Source of the DNA: Euonymus europaeus
Taxonomy: Eukaryota; Streptophyta; Magnoliopsida; Celastrales; Celastraceae
DNA: 64,000 bases
Assembly: GCA_963580455.1 (NCBI GenBank)
Contig: OY756972.1
Span: 14,275,001-14,339,000, forward strand
Reading direction: 5' to 3'
Shown here: positions 25,301 to 36,480 of the stretch, in pieces
Position numbering within the stretch: position 1 is the first letter of the stretch
Layout of the letters: each line of letters begins with the position of its first letter
Program-made: the position numbers and the translations under genes
The notes under the pieces: generated by a model
The model's input: only the letters and a program-made list of their open reading frames with translations
Database searches by the model: none
Told to the model about the DNA's origin: nothing

Positions 25301-25590
25301 GGCATCGAAATAATCTATGAAGCTTATACTCATAAAATTCGACATATAAGAACAATAAAAAGTGTACACCGAGAAACTTTGATGGTCCGAAGTTGCTCAA
25401 CTCTGTCTATGGGGGAACCTTTAACGGTTTTGTCCATTTGTCATAGAAATTTGGTGTTTTGGGATGAAAATAAACTAGGAAGCTTATACTCATAAAATTT
25501 GGCATATAAGAACAATAAAAAGTGTACACCGAGCAACTTTAATGGTCCGAAGTTGCTCAACTCTCTCTACGGAGGAGCTTTTAACGGTTT
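22314..25590 (+). repeat. Heterogeneous monomers
   Basis: About twenty monomers with mixed classes. Notable shared variants: ACATAAGAGCAATAAAA near 23265 (2-bp deletion, seen again near 27743), AATGTAGGAATCTTC at 23551 and 24671 (1,120 bp or 7 monomers apart), AAGAATAATAAAA at 23748 and 24868, and TTTGGCATATAAG at about 22301 and 25498. The pairs suggest a decayed 7-monomer HOR. Confidence 0.8.
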
Positions 25591-25620
25591 CGTCCATTTG
25601 TCATAGAAAGTTGGTGTTTT

Positions 25621-26100
25621 GGGATCGAAATAAACTAGGAAGCTTATACTCATAAAATTTGACATATAAGAACAATAAAAAGTGTACACCGAGCAACTTT
25701 AATGGTCCGAAGTTGCTCAACTCTCTCTATAGAGGAGCTTTTAACGGTTTTGTCCATTTGTCATAGAAAATTGGTGTTTTGGCATCGAAATAATCTATGA
25801 AGCCTATACTCATAAAATTCGACATATAAGAACAATAAAAAGTGTACACCGAGAAACTTTGATGGTCCGAAGTTGCTCAACTCTCTCTATGTAGGAGCTT
25901 TTAACAGTTTTTTCCATTTGTCATAGAAAGTTGGTGTTTTGCCATCCAAATAATCTAGGAAACTTATACTCGTAAAATTTGACATATAAGAACAATAAAA
26001 ATTGTACACCGAGCAACTTTGATGGTCCGAAGTTGCTCAACTCTCTCTATGTAGGAGCTTTTAACGGTTTTGTCCATTTGTCATAGAAAGTTGGTGTTTT
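25621..26100 (+). repeat. 480-bp trimer HOR, copy 1
   Basis: Three monomers in order: TTAATGG with CTATAGAGG and GAAAATTGGTG; GAGAAACTT with AACAGTTTTTTCC and CCATCCAAAT; TTGTACACC with TATGTAGGAGC. The set repeats three times without a gap, starting each time from GGGATCGAAATAAAC. The true left edge may lie some 30 bp upstream. Confidence 0.92.
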
Positions 26101-26580
26101 GGGATCGAAATAAACTAGGAAGCTTATACTCATAAAATTTGACATATAAGAACAATAAAAAGTGTACACCGAGCAACTTTAATGGTCCGAAGTTGCTCAA
26201 CTCTCTCTATAGAGGAGCTTTTAACGGTTTTGTCCATTTGTCATAGAAAATTGGTGTTTTGGCATCGAAATAATCTATGAAGCCTATACTCATAAAATTC
26301 GACATATAAGAACAATAAAAAGTGTACACCGAGAAACTTTGATGGTCCGAAGTTGCTCAACTCTCTCTATGTAGGAGCTTTTAACAGTTTTTTCCATTTG
26401 TCATAGAAAGTTGGTGTTTTGCCATCCAAATAATCAAGGAAACTTATACTCGTAAAATTTGACATATAAGAACAATAAAAATTGTACACCGAGCAACTTT
26501 GATGGTCCGAAGTTGCTCAACTATCTCTATGTAGGAGCTTTTAACGGTTTTGTCCATTTGTCATAGAAAGTTGGTGTTTT
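26101..26580 (+). repeat. 480-bp trimer HOR, copy 2
   Basis: Tandem copy of 25621-26100. I see two differences: AATCAAGGAAAC near 26432 for AATCTAGGAAAC, and ACTATCTC near 26520 for ACTCTCTC. Confidence 0.92.
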
Positions 26581-27052
26581 GGGATCGAAATAAACTAGGA
26601 AGCTTATACTCATAAAATTTGACATATAAGAACAATAAAAAGTGTACACCGAGCAACTTTAATGGTCCGAAGTTGCTCAACTCTCTCTATAGAGGAGCTT
26701 TTAACGGTTTTGTCCATTTGTCATAGAAAATTGGTGTTTTGGCATCGAAATAATCTATGAAGCCTATACTCATAAAATTCGACATATAAGAACAATAAAA
26801 AGTGTACACCGAGAAACTTTGATGGTCCGAAGTTGCTCAACTCTCTCTATGTAGGAGCTTTTAACAGTTTTTTCCATTTGTCATAGAAAGTTGGTGTTTT
26901 GCCATCCAAATAATCTAGGAAACTTATACTCGTAAAATTTGACATATAAGAACAACAAAAATTGTACACCGAGCAACTTTGATGGTCCGAAGTTGCTCAA
27001 CTCTCTCTATGTAGGAGCTTTTAACGGTTTTGTCCATTTGTCATAGAAAGTT
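26581..27052 (+). repeat. 480-bp trimer HOR, copy 3
   Basis: Third copy. It ends where GTTGGTG is replaced by GTTTGTG near 27052, and the array then continues with GTCTATCCC-class units. Private change: AACAACAAAA near 26951. Confidence 0.9.
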
Positions 27053-28039
27053 TGTGTTTTGTCATCGAAATAATCTAGGAAGCTTATACTCATAAAATTT
27101 GACATAGAAGAACAATAAAAAGTCTATCCCGAGCAACTTTGATAGTCCGAAGTTGCTCAACTCTCTCTATCTAGGTGCTTTTAACGGTTTCGTCCATTTG
27201 TCATATAAAGTTGGTGTTTTGGCATCGAAATAATCCATGAAGCTTATACTCGTAATATTTGACATATAAGAACAATAAAAATTGTACACCGAGCAGCTTT
27301 GATGGTCCGAAGTTGCTCAACTCTCTCTATGTAGGAGCTTTTAACGGTTTGGTCCATTTATCATAGAAAGTTGGTGTTTTGGAATCAAAATAATCTAGGA
27401 AGCTTATACTCATAAAATTCGACATATAAGAACAATAAAAATTGTAGACGGAGCAACTTTTATGGTCCGAAGTTGCTCAACTCTCTCTATGGAGGAGCTT
27501 TTAACGGTTTCGTCCATTTGTCATAGAAAGTTGGTGTTTTGGCATAGAAATAATCTATGAAGCTTATACTCATAAAATTCGACATATAAGAACAATAAAA
27601 AGTGTACACCGAGAAATTTTGATGGTCCGAAGTTGCTCAACTCTCTCTATGTTGGAGCTTTTAACGGTTTTGTCCATTTGTCATAGAAAGTTGGTGTTTT
27701 GGCATCCAAATAATCTAGGAAACTTATACTCGTAAAATTTGACATAAGAGCAATAAAAATTGTACATCGAGCAACTTTGATGTTCCGAAATTGTTCAACT
27801 CTCTCTATGAAGAAGCTTTTAACGGTTTGGTCCATTTGTCATAGAAAGTTGGTGTTTTGGAATCAAAATAATATAGGAAGCTTATACTTATAAAATTTGA
27901 CATAGAAGAACAATAAAAAGTCTATCCCGAGCAACTTTGATAGTCCGAAGTTGGTCAACTCTCTCTATGGAGGAGCTTTTAACGGGTTTCTCCATTTGTC
28001 ATAGAAAGTTGGTGTTTTGGCATCGAAATAATCTATGAA
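27053..28039 (+). repeat. Heterogeneous monomers after the trimer
   Basis: Six monomers. The first four resemble block B internal units (CGAGCAGC, GGTTTGGTCC with TTATCATAG, TTGTAGACGG). A 2-bp deletion ACATAAGAGCAATAAAA at about 27743 repeats the one at 23265, with the same downstream GATGTTCCG and GAAGCTT changes, so the two sites share ancestry. Confidence 0.8.
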
Positions 28040-28780
28040 GATTAAACTCGTAAAATTTGACAAATAAGAACAATAAAAATTGTACACCGACCAACTTTGA
28101 GGGTCCGAAGTTGCTCAACTCTCTCTACGGAGGAGCTTTTAACGGTTTCGTCCATTTGTCATAGAAAGTTGGTGTTTTGGCATCGAAATAATCTATGAAG
28201 CTTATACTCTTAAAATTTGACATATAAGAACAATAAAAATTGTACACCGAGCAACTTCCATGGTCTGAAGTTGCTCAACTTTCTCTATGGAGGAGCTTTT
28301 AACGGTTTTTTCCATTTGTCATGGAAAGTAGGTGTTTTGGCATCGAAATAATCTATGAAGCTTATACTCGTAATATTTGACATATAAGAACAAAAATTTT
28401 TTTACACTGAGCAACTTTGATGGTCTGAAGTTGCTCAACTCTGTCTATGGAGGAGCTTTTAACGGTTTCGTCCATTTGTCATAGAAAGTTGGTGTTTTGG
28501 GATTAAAAAAAACTAGGAAGCTTATACTCATAAAATTTGGCATATAAGAACAATAAAAAGTGTACACCGAGCAACTTTAATGGTCCGAAGTTGCTCAACT
28601 CTCTCTACGGAGGAGCTTTTAACGGTTTCGTCCATTTGTCATAGAAAGTTGGTGTTTTGGGATCGAAATAAACTAGGAAGGTTATACTCATAAAATTTGA
28701 CATATAAGAACAATAAAAAGTGTACACCGAGCAACTTTAATGGTCCGAAGTTGCTCAACTCTCTCTAAAGAGGAGCTTTT
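28040..28780 (+). repeat. 4.8-kb-offset duplication, copy 1
   Basis: Rare variants here return in order at 32838-33590, offset about 4,799 bp: CACCGACCAACTTTG with GGGTCC, AACTTCCATGGTCTG, the A/T tract CAAAAATTTTTTTACAC (near 28391), and TTTGGCATATAAG. The A/T tract is 5 A plus 7 T here and 4 A plus 8 T in the other copy. Confidence 0.85.
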
Positions 28781-28950
28781 AACGGTTTTTTCCATTTGTC
28801 ATAGAAAGTTTGTGTTTTGTCATAGAAATAATCTAGGAAGCTTATACTCATAAAATTTGACATAGAAGAACAATAAAAAGTCTATCCCGAGCAACTTTGA
28901 TAGTCCGAAGTTGCTCAACTCTCTCTATCCAGGAGCTTTTAACGGTTTCG

Positions 28951-29495
28951 TCCATTTGTCATATAAAGTTGGTGTTTTGGCATCGAAAAAATCCATGAAG
29001 CTTATACTCGTAATATTTGACATATAAGAACAATAAAAATTGTACACCGAGCAACTTTGATGGTCCGAAGTTGCTCAACTCTCTCTATGTAGGAGCTTTT
29101 AACGGTTTGGTCCATTTATCATAGAAAGTTGGTGTTTTGGAATCAAAATAATCTAGGAAGCTTATACTCATAAAATTCGACATATAAGAACAATAAAAAT
29201 TGTAGACGGAGCAACTTTTATGGTCCGAAGTTGCTCAACTCTCTCTATGGAGGAGCTTTTAACGGTTTCGTCCATTTGTCATAGAAAGTTGGTGTTTTGG
29301 CATAGAAATAATCTATGAAGCTTATACTCATAAAATTCGACATATAAGAACAATAAAAAGTGTACACCGAGAAATTTTGATGGTCCGAAGTTGCTCAACT
29401 CTTTCTATAGAGGAGCTTTTAACGGTTTTGTCCATTTGTCATAGAAAGTTGGTGTTTTGGCATCGAAATAATCTATGAAGCTTATACTCATAAAA
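28951..29495 (+). repeat. 800-bp-offset duplication, copy 1
   Basis: From ATATAAAGTTGG to the end this stretch is nearly identical to 29751-30295, five monomers further on. Shared rare variants are GTAATATTTGAC, TCCATTTATCATAG, TTGTAGACGG, GCATAGAAATAATC, GAGAAATTTTG and CTTTCTATAGAGG. One difference is CATCGAAAAAATCC near 28981. Confidence 0.88.
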
Positions 29496-29528
29496 TTCGA
29501 CATATAAGAACAATAAAAAGTGTACACC

Positions 29529-29556
29529 GAGAAACTTTGATGGTCCGAAGTTTCTC
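29529..29556. repeat. Dyad with matching changes in both arms
   Basis: The left arm is GAGAAACTT (29529-29537) and the right arm AAGTTTCTC (29548-29556). Both differ from the consensus arms at the partner position, so pairing is kept. Most GAGAAACTT monomers keep the unmatched right arm GTTGCTC, so this single case may be coincidence. Confidence 0.7.
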
Positions 29557-29750
29557 AACTCTCTCTATGTAGGAGCTTTTAACGGTTTTTTCCATTTGTC
29601 ATAGAAAGTTGGTGTTTTGCCATCCAAATAATCTAGGAAACTTATACTCGTAAAATTTGACATAGAAGAACAAAAAAAAGTCTATCCCGAGCAACTTTGA
29701 TAGTCCGAAGTTGCTCAACTCTCTCTATGGAGGAGCTTTTAACGGGATTC

Positions 29751-30295
29751 TCCATTTGTCATATAAAGTTGGTGTTTTGGCATCGAAATAATCCATGAAG
29801 CTTATACTCGTAATATTTGACATATAAGAACAATAAAAATTGTACACCGAGCAACTTTGATGGTCCGAAGTTGCTCAACTCTCTCTATGTAGGAGCTTTT
29901 AACGGTTTGGTCCATTTATCATAGAAAGTTGGTGTTTTGGAATCAAAATAATCTAGGAAGCTTATACTCATAAAATTCGACATATAAGAACAATAAAAAT
30001 TGTAGACGGAGCAACTTTTATGGTCCGAAGTTGCTCAACTCTCTCTATGGAGGAGCTTTTAACGGTTTCGTCCATTTGTCATAGAAAGTTGGTGTTTTGG
30101 CATAGAAATAATCTATGAAGCTTATACTCATAAAATTCGACATATAAGAACAATAAAAAGTGTACACCGAGAAATTTTGATGGTCCGAAGTTGCTCAACT
30201 CTTTCTATAGAGGAGCTTTTAACGGTTTTGTCCATTTGTCATAGAAAGTTGGTGTTTTGGCATCGAAATAATCTATGAAGCTTATACTCATAAAA
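29751..30295 (+). repeat. 800-bp-offset duplication, copy 2
   Basis: Second copy of the 28951-29495 segment. The 255 bp between the copies (29496-29750) are a GAGAAACTT unit and part of a GTCTATCCC unit, and include the compensated dyad at 29529-29556. Confidence 0.88.
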
Positions 30296-32837
30296 TTTGA
30301 CATATAAGAACAATAAAAATTGTACACCGAGCAACTTTGATGGTCCGAAGTTGCTCAACTCTCTCTATGTAGAAGCTTTTAACGGTTTTTTCCAATTGTC
30401 ATAGAAAGTTTGTGTTTTGCCATCCAAATAATCTAGGAAACTTATACTCGTAAAAATTGACATATAAGAACAATAAAAATTGTACACCGAGCAACTTTGA
30501 TGGTCCGAAGTTGCTCAACTCTCTCTATGTAGGAGCTTTTAACGGTTTTGTCCATTTGCCATAGAAAGTTGGTGTTTTGGGATCGAAATAAACTAGGAAG
30601 CTTATACTCATAAAATTTGACATATAAGAACAATAAAAAGTGTACACCGAGCAACTTTAATGGTCCGAAGTTGCTCAACTCTCTCTAAAGAGGAGCTTTT
30701 AACGGTTTTGTCCATTTGTCATAGAAAGTTTGTGTTTTGTCTTAGAAATAATCTAGGAAGCTTATACTCATAAAATTTGACATAGAAGAACAATAAAAAG
30801 TCTATCCCGAGCAACTTTGATAGTCCGAAGTTGCTCAACTATCTCTATGGAGGAGCTTTTAACGGGTTTCTCCATTTGTCATAGAAAGTTTGTGTTTTGG
30901 CATCGAAATAATCTATGAAGCTTTAACTCGTAAAATTTGACATATAAGAACAATAAAAATTGTACACCGAGCAACTTAGATGGTCCGAAGTTGCTCAACT
31001 CTCTCTATGGAGGAGCTTTTAACGGTTTCATCCATTTGTCATAGAAAGTTGGTGTTTTGGCATCGAAATAATCTATGAAGCTTATACTCGTAAAATTTGA
31101 CATATAAGAACAATAAAAATTGTACACCGAGCAACTTTGATGGTCCGAAGTTGCTCAACTCTCTCTATGGAGGAGCATTTAACGGTTTTATCCATTTGTC
31201 ATAGAAAGTTGGTGTTTTGGCATCGAAATAATCTTGGAAGCTTGTATTAATAAAATTTTACATAGAAGAACAATAAAAAGTGTACATAGAGAAACTTTGA
31301 TGGTTCGAAGTTGCTCAACTCTTTCTATAGAGGAGCTTTTAACGGTTTTGTCCATTTGTCATAGAAAGTTGTTGTTTTGGCATCGAAATAATCTATGAAG
31401 CTTATACTCATAAAATTCGACATATAAGAACAATAAAAAGTGTACACCGAGAAACTTTGATGGTCCGAAGTTGCTCAACTGTCTCTAAAGAGGAGCTTTT
31501 AACGGTTTTGTCCATTTGTCATAGAAAGTTGGTGTTTTGCCATCCAAATAATCTAGGAAACTTATACTCGTAAAATTTGACATAGAAGAACAATAAAAAG
31601 TCTATCCCGAGCAACTTTGATAGTTCGAAGATGCTCAACTCTCTCTATGGAGGAGCTTTTAACGGGTTTCTCCATTTGTCATATAAAGTTTGTGTTTTGG
31701 CATCGAAATAATCTATGAAGCTTAAACTCGTAAAATTTGACATATAAAAACAATAAAAATTGTACACCGAGCAACTTTGATGGTCCGAAGTTGCTCAACT
31801 CTCTCTATGTAGAAGCTTTTAACGGTTTTTTCCATTTGTCATAGAAAGTTGGTGTTTTGCCATCCAAATTATCTAGGAAACTTATACTCGTAAAAATTGA
31901 CATATAAGAACAATAAAAATTGTACACCGAGCAACTTTGATGGTCCGAAGTTGCTCAACTCTCTCTATGTAGGAGCTTTTAACGGTTTTGTCCATTTGTC
32001 ATAGAAAGTTTGTGTTTTGTCATCGAAATAATCTAGGAAGCTTATACTCATAAAATTTGACATAGAAGAACAATAAAAAGTCTATCCCGAGCAACTTTGA
32101 TAGTCCGAAGTTGCTCAACTCTCTCCATGAAGGAGCTTTTAACGGGTTTCTCCATTTGTCATAGAAAGTTTGTGTTTTGGCATCAAAATAATCTATGAAG
32201 CTAAACTCGTAAAATTTTACATATAAGAACAATAAAAAGTCTATCCCGAGCAACTTTGATAGTCCGAAGTTGCTCAACTCTCTCTATCGAGGAGCTTTTA
32301 ACGGTTTCGTCCATTTGTCATAGAAAGTTGGTGTTTTGGCATCGAAATAATCCATGAAGCTTATACTCGTAAAATTTGACATATAAGAACAATAAAAATT
32401 GTACACCGAGCAACTTTGATGGTCCGAAGTTGCTCAACTCTCTCTATGTTGGAGCTTTTAACGGTTTGGTCCATTTAATATAGAAAGTTGGTGTTTTGGA
32501 ATCAAAATAATCTAGGAAGCTTATACTCATAAAATTCGACATATAAGAACAATAAAATTGTAGACGAAGCAACTTTTATGGTCCGAAGTTGCTCAACTCT
32601 CTCTATGGAGGAGCTTTTAACGGTTTCGTCCATTTCTCATAGAAAGTTGGTGTTTTGGCATCGAAATAATCAATAAAGCTTATACTCATAAAATTTGACA
32701 TAGAAGAACAATAAAAAGTCTATCCCGAGCAACTTTGATAGTCCGAAGTTGCTCAACTCTCTCTATGGATGAGCTTTTAACGGGTTTTATCCATTTGTCA
32801 TAGAAAGTTGGTGTTTTGGCATCGAAATAATCTATGA
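30296..32837 (+). repeat. Heterogeneous monomers with hexamer-like order
   Basis: About sixteen monomers. The class order at 30790-31560 (GTCTATCCC, TTGTACACC, TTGTACACC, GTGTACATAG, GAGAAACTT) is the same as in the hexamer HOR at 33.6-36.5 kb, so this is probably a decayed copy. Single-base losses occur near 32203 (GAAGCTAAACTC) and 32554 (ACAATAAAATTG). Confidence 0.78.
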
Positions 32838-33590
32838 AGCTTAAACTCGTAAAATTTGACATATAAGAACAATAAAAATTGTACACCGACCAACTTTGGG
32901 GGTCCGAAGTTGCTCAACTCTCTCTACGGAGGAGCTTTTAACGGTTTCGTCCATTTGTCCTAGAAAGTTGGTGTTTTGGCATCGAAATAATCTATGAAGC
33001 TTATACTCTTAAAATTTGACATATAAGAACAATAAAAATTGTACACCGAGCAACTTCCATGGTCTGAAGTTGCTCAACTTTCTTTATGGAGGAGCTTTTA
33101 ACGGTTTTTTCCATTTGTCATAGAAAGTAGGTGTTTTGGCATCAAAATAATCTATGAAGCTTATACTCGTAAAATTTGACATATAAGAACAAAATTTTTT
33201 TTACACTGAGCAACTTTGATGGTCTGAAGTTGCTCAACTCTGTCTATGGAGGAACTTTTAACGGTTTTGTCCATTTGTCATAGAAAGGTTGTGTTTTGGG
33301 ATTAAAATAAACTAGGAAGCTTATACTCATAAAATTTGGCATATAAGAACAATAAAAAGTGTACACCGAGAAACTTTAATGGTCCGAAGTTGCGCAACTC
33401 TCTCTACGGAGGAGCTTTTAACGGTTTCGTCCATTTGTCATAGAAAGTTGGTGTTTTGGGATCGAAATAAACTAGGAAGCTTATACTCATAAAATTTGAC
33501 ATATAAGAACAATAAAAAGTGTACACCGAGCAACTTTAATGGTCCGAAGTTGCTCAACTCTCTCTATAGAGGAGCTTTTAACGGTTTTGT
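32838..33590 (+). repeat. 4.8-kb-offset duplication, copy 2
   Basis: Counterpart of 28040-28780 with CACCGACCAAC near 32884, AACTTCCATGGTCTG near 33053, the tract CAAAATTTTTTTTACAC near 33190, and TTTGGCATATAAG near 33337. Mismatches are more common than in the 2.2-kb or 7.2-kb duplications, implying an older event. Confidence 0.85.
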
Positions 33591-33600
33591 CCATTTGTCA

Positions 33601-34560
33601 TAGAAAGTTTGTGTTTTGTCATAGAAATAATCTAGGAAGCTTATAGTCATAAAATTTGACATAGAAGAACAATAAAAAGTCTATCCCAAGCAACTTTGAT
33701 AGTCCGAAGTTGCTCAACTCTCTCTATGGAGGAGCTTTTAACGGGTTTCTCCATTTGTCATAGAAAGTTTGTGTTTTGGCATCGAAATAATCTATGAAGC
33801 TTAAACTCGTAAAATTTGACATATAAGAACAATAAAAATTGTACACCGAGCAACCTAGATGTTCCGAAGTTGCTCAACTCTCTCTATGGAGGAGCTTTTA
33901 ACGGTTTCGTCCATTTGTCATAGAAAGTTGTTTTTTTGGCATCGAAATAATCTATGAAGCTTATACTCATAAAATTCGACATATAAGAACAATAAAAATT
34001 GTACACCGAGCAACTTTGATGGTCCGAAGTTGCTCAACTCTCTCTTTGGAGGAGCTTTTAATGGTTTTATCCATTTGTCATAGAAAGTTGGTGTTTTGGC
34101 ATCGAAATAATCTTGGAAGCTTGTATTAATAAAATTTTACATAGAAGAACAATAAAAAGTGTACATAGAGCAACTTTGATGGTTCGAAGTTGCTCAACTC
34201 TTTCTATGGAGGAGCTTTTAACGGTTTTGTCCATTTGTCATAGAAAGTTGGTGTTTTGGCATCGAAATAATCTATGAGGCTTATACTCATAAAATTCGAC
34301 ATATAAGAACAATAAAAAGTGTACACCGAGAAACTTTAATGGTCCGAAGTTGCTCAACTCTCTCTATGTAGGAGCTTTTAACGGTTTTGTCCATTTGTCA
34401 TAGAAAGTTGGTGTTTTGCCATCCAAATAATCTAGGAAACTTATACTCGTAAAATTTGACAATATAAGAACAATAAAAATTGTACGCCGAGCAACTTTGA
34501 TGGTCCGAAGTTGCTCAACTCTCTCTATGTAGGAGCTTTTAACGGTTTTGTCCATTTGTC
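33601..34560 (+). repeat. 960-bp hexamer HOR, copy 1
   Basis: Six monomers in the order GTCTATCC, TTGTACACC, TTGTACACC (ending AATCTTGGAAGCTTG), GTGTACATAG with GGTTCGAAG, GAGAAACTTTAATGG, TTGTACGCC. An inserted A (GACAATATAAG near 34458) makes it 961 bp. The marker TATGAGGCTTATAC near 34273 recurs in copy 2 of the 12-monomer spacing at about 36194. Confidence 0.85.
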
Positions 34561-35520
34561 ATAGAAAGTTTGTGTTTTGTCATCGAAATAATCTAGGAAG
34601 CTTGTACTCATAAAATTTGACATAGAAGAACAATGAAAAGTCTATCTCGAGCAACTTTCATAGTCAGAAGGTGCTCAACTCTCTCTATGAAGGAGCTTTT
34701 AACGGGTATCTCCATTTGTCATAGAAAGTTTGTGTTTTGGCATCGAAATAATCTATGAAGCTTAAACTCGTAAAATTTGACATATAAGAACAATAAAAAT
34801 TGTACACCGAGCAACTTTGATGGTCTGAAGTTGCTCAACTCTCTCTATGGAGGAGCTCTTAACGGTTTCGTCCATTTGTCACAGAAAGTTGGTGTTTTTG
34901 CATCGAAATAATCTATGAAGCTTATACTCGTAAAATTTGACATATAAGAACAGTAAAAATTGTACACCGAGCAACTTTGATGGTCCGAAGTTGCTCAACT
35001 CTCTCTATGGAGGAGCTTTTAACGGTTTTATCCATTTGTCATAAAAAGTTGGTGTTTTGGCATCGAAATAATCTTGGAAGCTTGTATTAATAAAATTTTA
35101 CATAGAAGAACAATAAAAAGTGTACATAGAGCAACTTTGATGGTTCGAAGTTGCTCAACTCTTTCTATGGAGGAGCTTTTAACGGTTTTGTCCATTTGTC
35201 ATAGAAAGTTTGTGTTTTGGCATCGAAATAATCTATGAAGCTTATACTCATAAAATTCGACATATAAGAACAATAAAAAGTGTACACCGAGAAACTTTAA
35301 TGGTCCGAAGTTGCTCAACTCTCTCTATGTAGGAGCTTTTAACGGTTTTGTCCATTTGTCATAGAAAGTTGGTGTTTTGCCATCCAAATAATCTAGGAAA
35401 CTTACACTCGTAAAATTTGACATATAAGAACAATAAAAATTGTACACCGAGCAACTTTGATGGTCCGAAGTTGCTCAACTCTCTCTATGTAGGAGCTTTT
35501 AACGGTTTTGTCCATTTGTC
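34561..35520 (+). repeat. 960-bp hexamer HOR, copy 2
   Basis: The same six classes in the same order. Private changes: CAATGAAAAG near 34631, AGAAGGTGC near 34676. It lacks both the inserted A and the GAGGC marker of its two neighbours, so copies 1 and 3 are closer to each other than either is to copy 2. Confidence 0.85.
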
Positions 35521-36480
35521 ATAGAAAGTTTGTGTTTTGTCATCGAAATAATCTAGAAAGCTTCTACTCATAAAATTTGACATAGAAGAACAATAAAAAG
35601 TCTATCCCGAGCAACTTTCATAGTCCGAAGTTGCTCAACTCTCTCTATGAAGGAGCTTTTAACGGGTTTCTCCATTTGTCATAGAATGTTTGTATTTTGG
35701 CATCGAAATAATCTATGAAGCTTAAACTCGTAAAATTTGACATATAAGAACAATAAAAATTGTACACCGAGCAACTTTGATGGTCCGAAGTTGCTCAACT
35801 TTCTCTGTGGAGGAACTCTTAACGGTTTCGTCCATTTGTCATAGAAAGTTGGTGTTTTGGCATCGAAATAATCTATGAAGCTTATACACATAAAATTTGA
35901 CATATAAGAACAATAAAAATTGTACACCGAGCAACTTTGATGGTCCGAAGTTGCTCAACTCTCTCTATGTAGGAGCTTTTAACGGTTTTATCCATTTGTC
36001 ATAGAAAGTTGGTGTTTTGGCATCGAAATAATCTTGGAAGCTTGTATTAATAAAATTTTACATAGAAGAACAATAAAAAGTGTACATAGAGCAACTTTGA
36101 TGGTTCGAAGTTGCTCAACTCTTTCTATGGAGGAGCTTTTAACGGTTTTGTCCATTTGTCATAGAAAGTTGGTGTTTTGGCATCGAAATAATCTATGAGG
36201 CTTATACTCATAAAATTCGACATATAAGAACAATAAAAAGTGTACACCGAGAAACTTTAATGGTCCGAAGTTGCTCAACTCTCTCTATGTGGGAGCTTTT
36301 AACGGTTTTGTCCATTTGTCATAGAAAGTTGGTGTTTTGCCATCCAAATAATCTAGGAAACTTATACTCGTAAAATTTGACAATATAAGAACAATAAAAA
36401 TTGTACGCCGAGCAACTTTGATGGTTCGAAGTTGCTCAACTCTTTCTATGGAGGAGCTTTTAACGGTTTTGTCCATTTGT
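35521..36480 (+). repeat. 960-bp hexamer HOR, copy 3
   Basis: Third hexamer. Its second half shares TATGAGGCTTATAC, GACAATATAAG and TTGTACGCC with copy 1 at a 1,921-bp offset, indicating a 12-monomer duplication or conversion tract laid over the hexamer. The sixth unit switches to GGTTCGAAG after TTGTACGCCGAGC near 36425, a chimeric exit. Confidence 0.83.

Noticed and set aside
28391..28410. Poly-A tail of a retroposed sequence
   Set aside because: The A/T run replaces the normal ACAATAAAAATT of the monomer at the same position, with no extra sequence beside it, so it is local point change, not an insertion.
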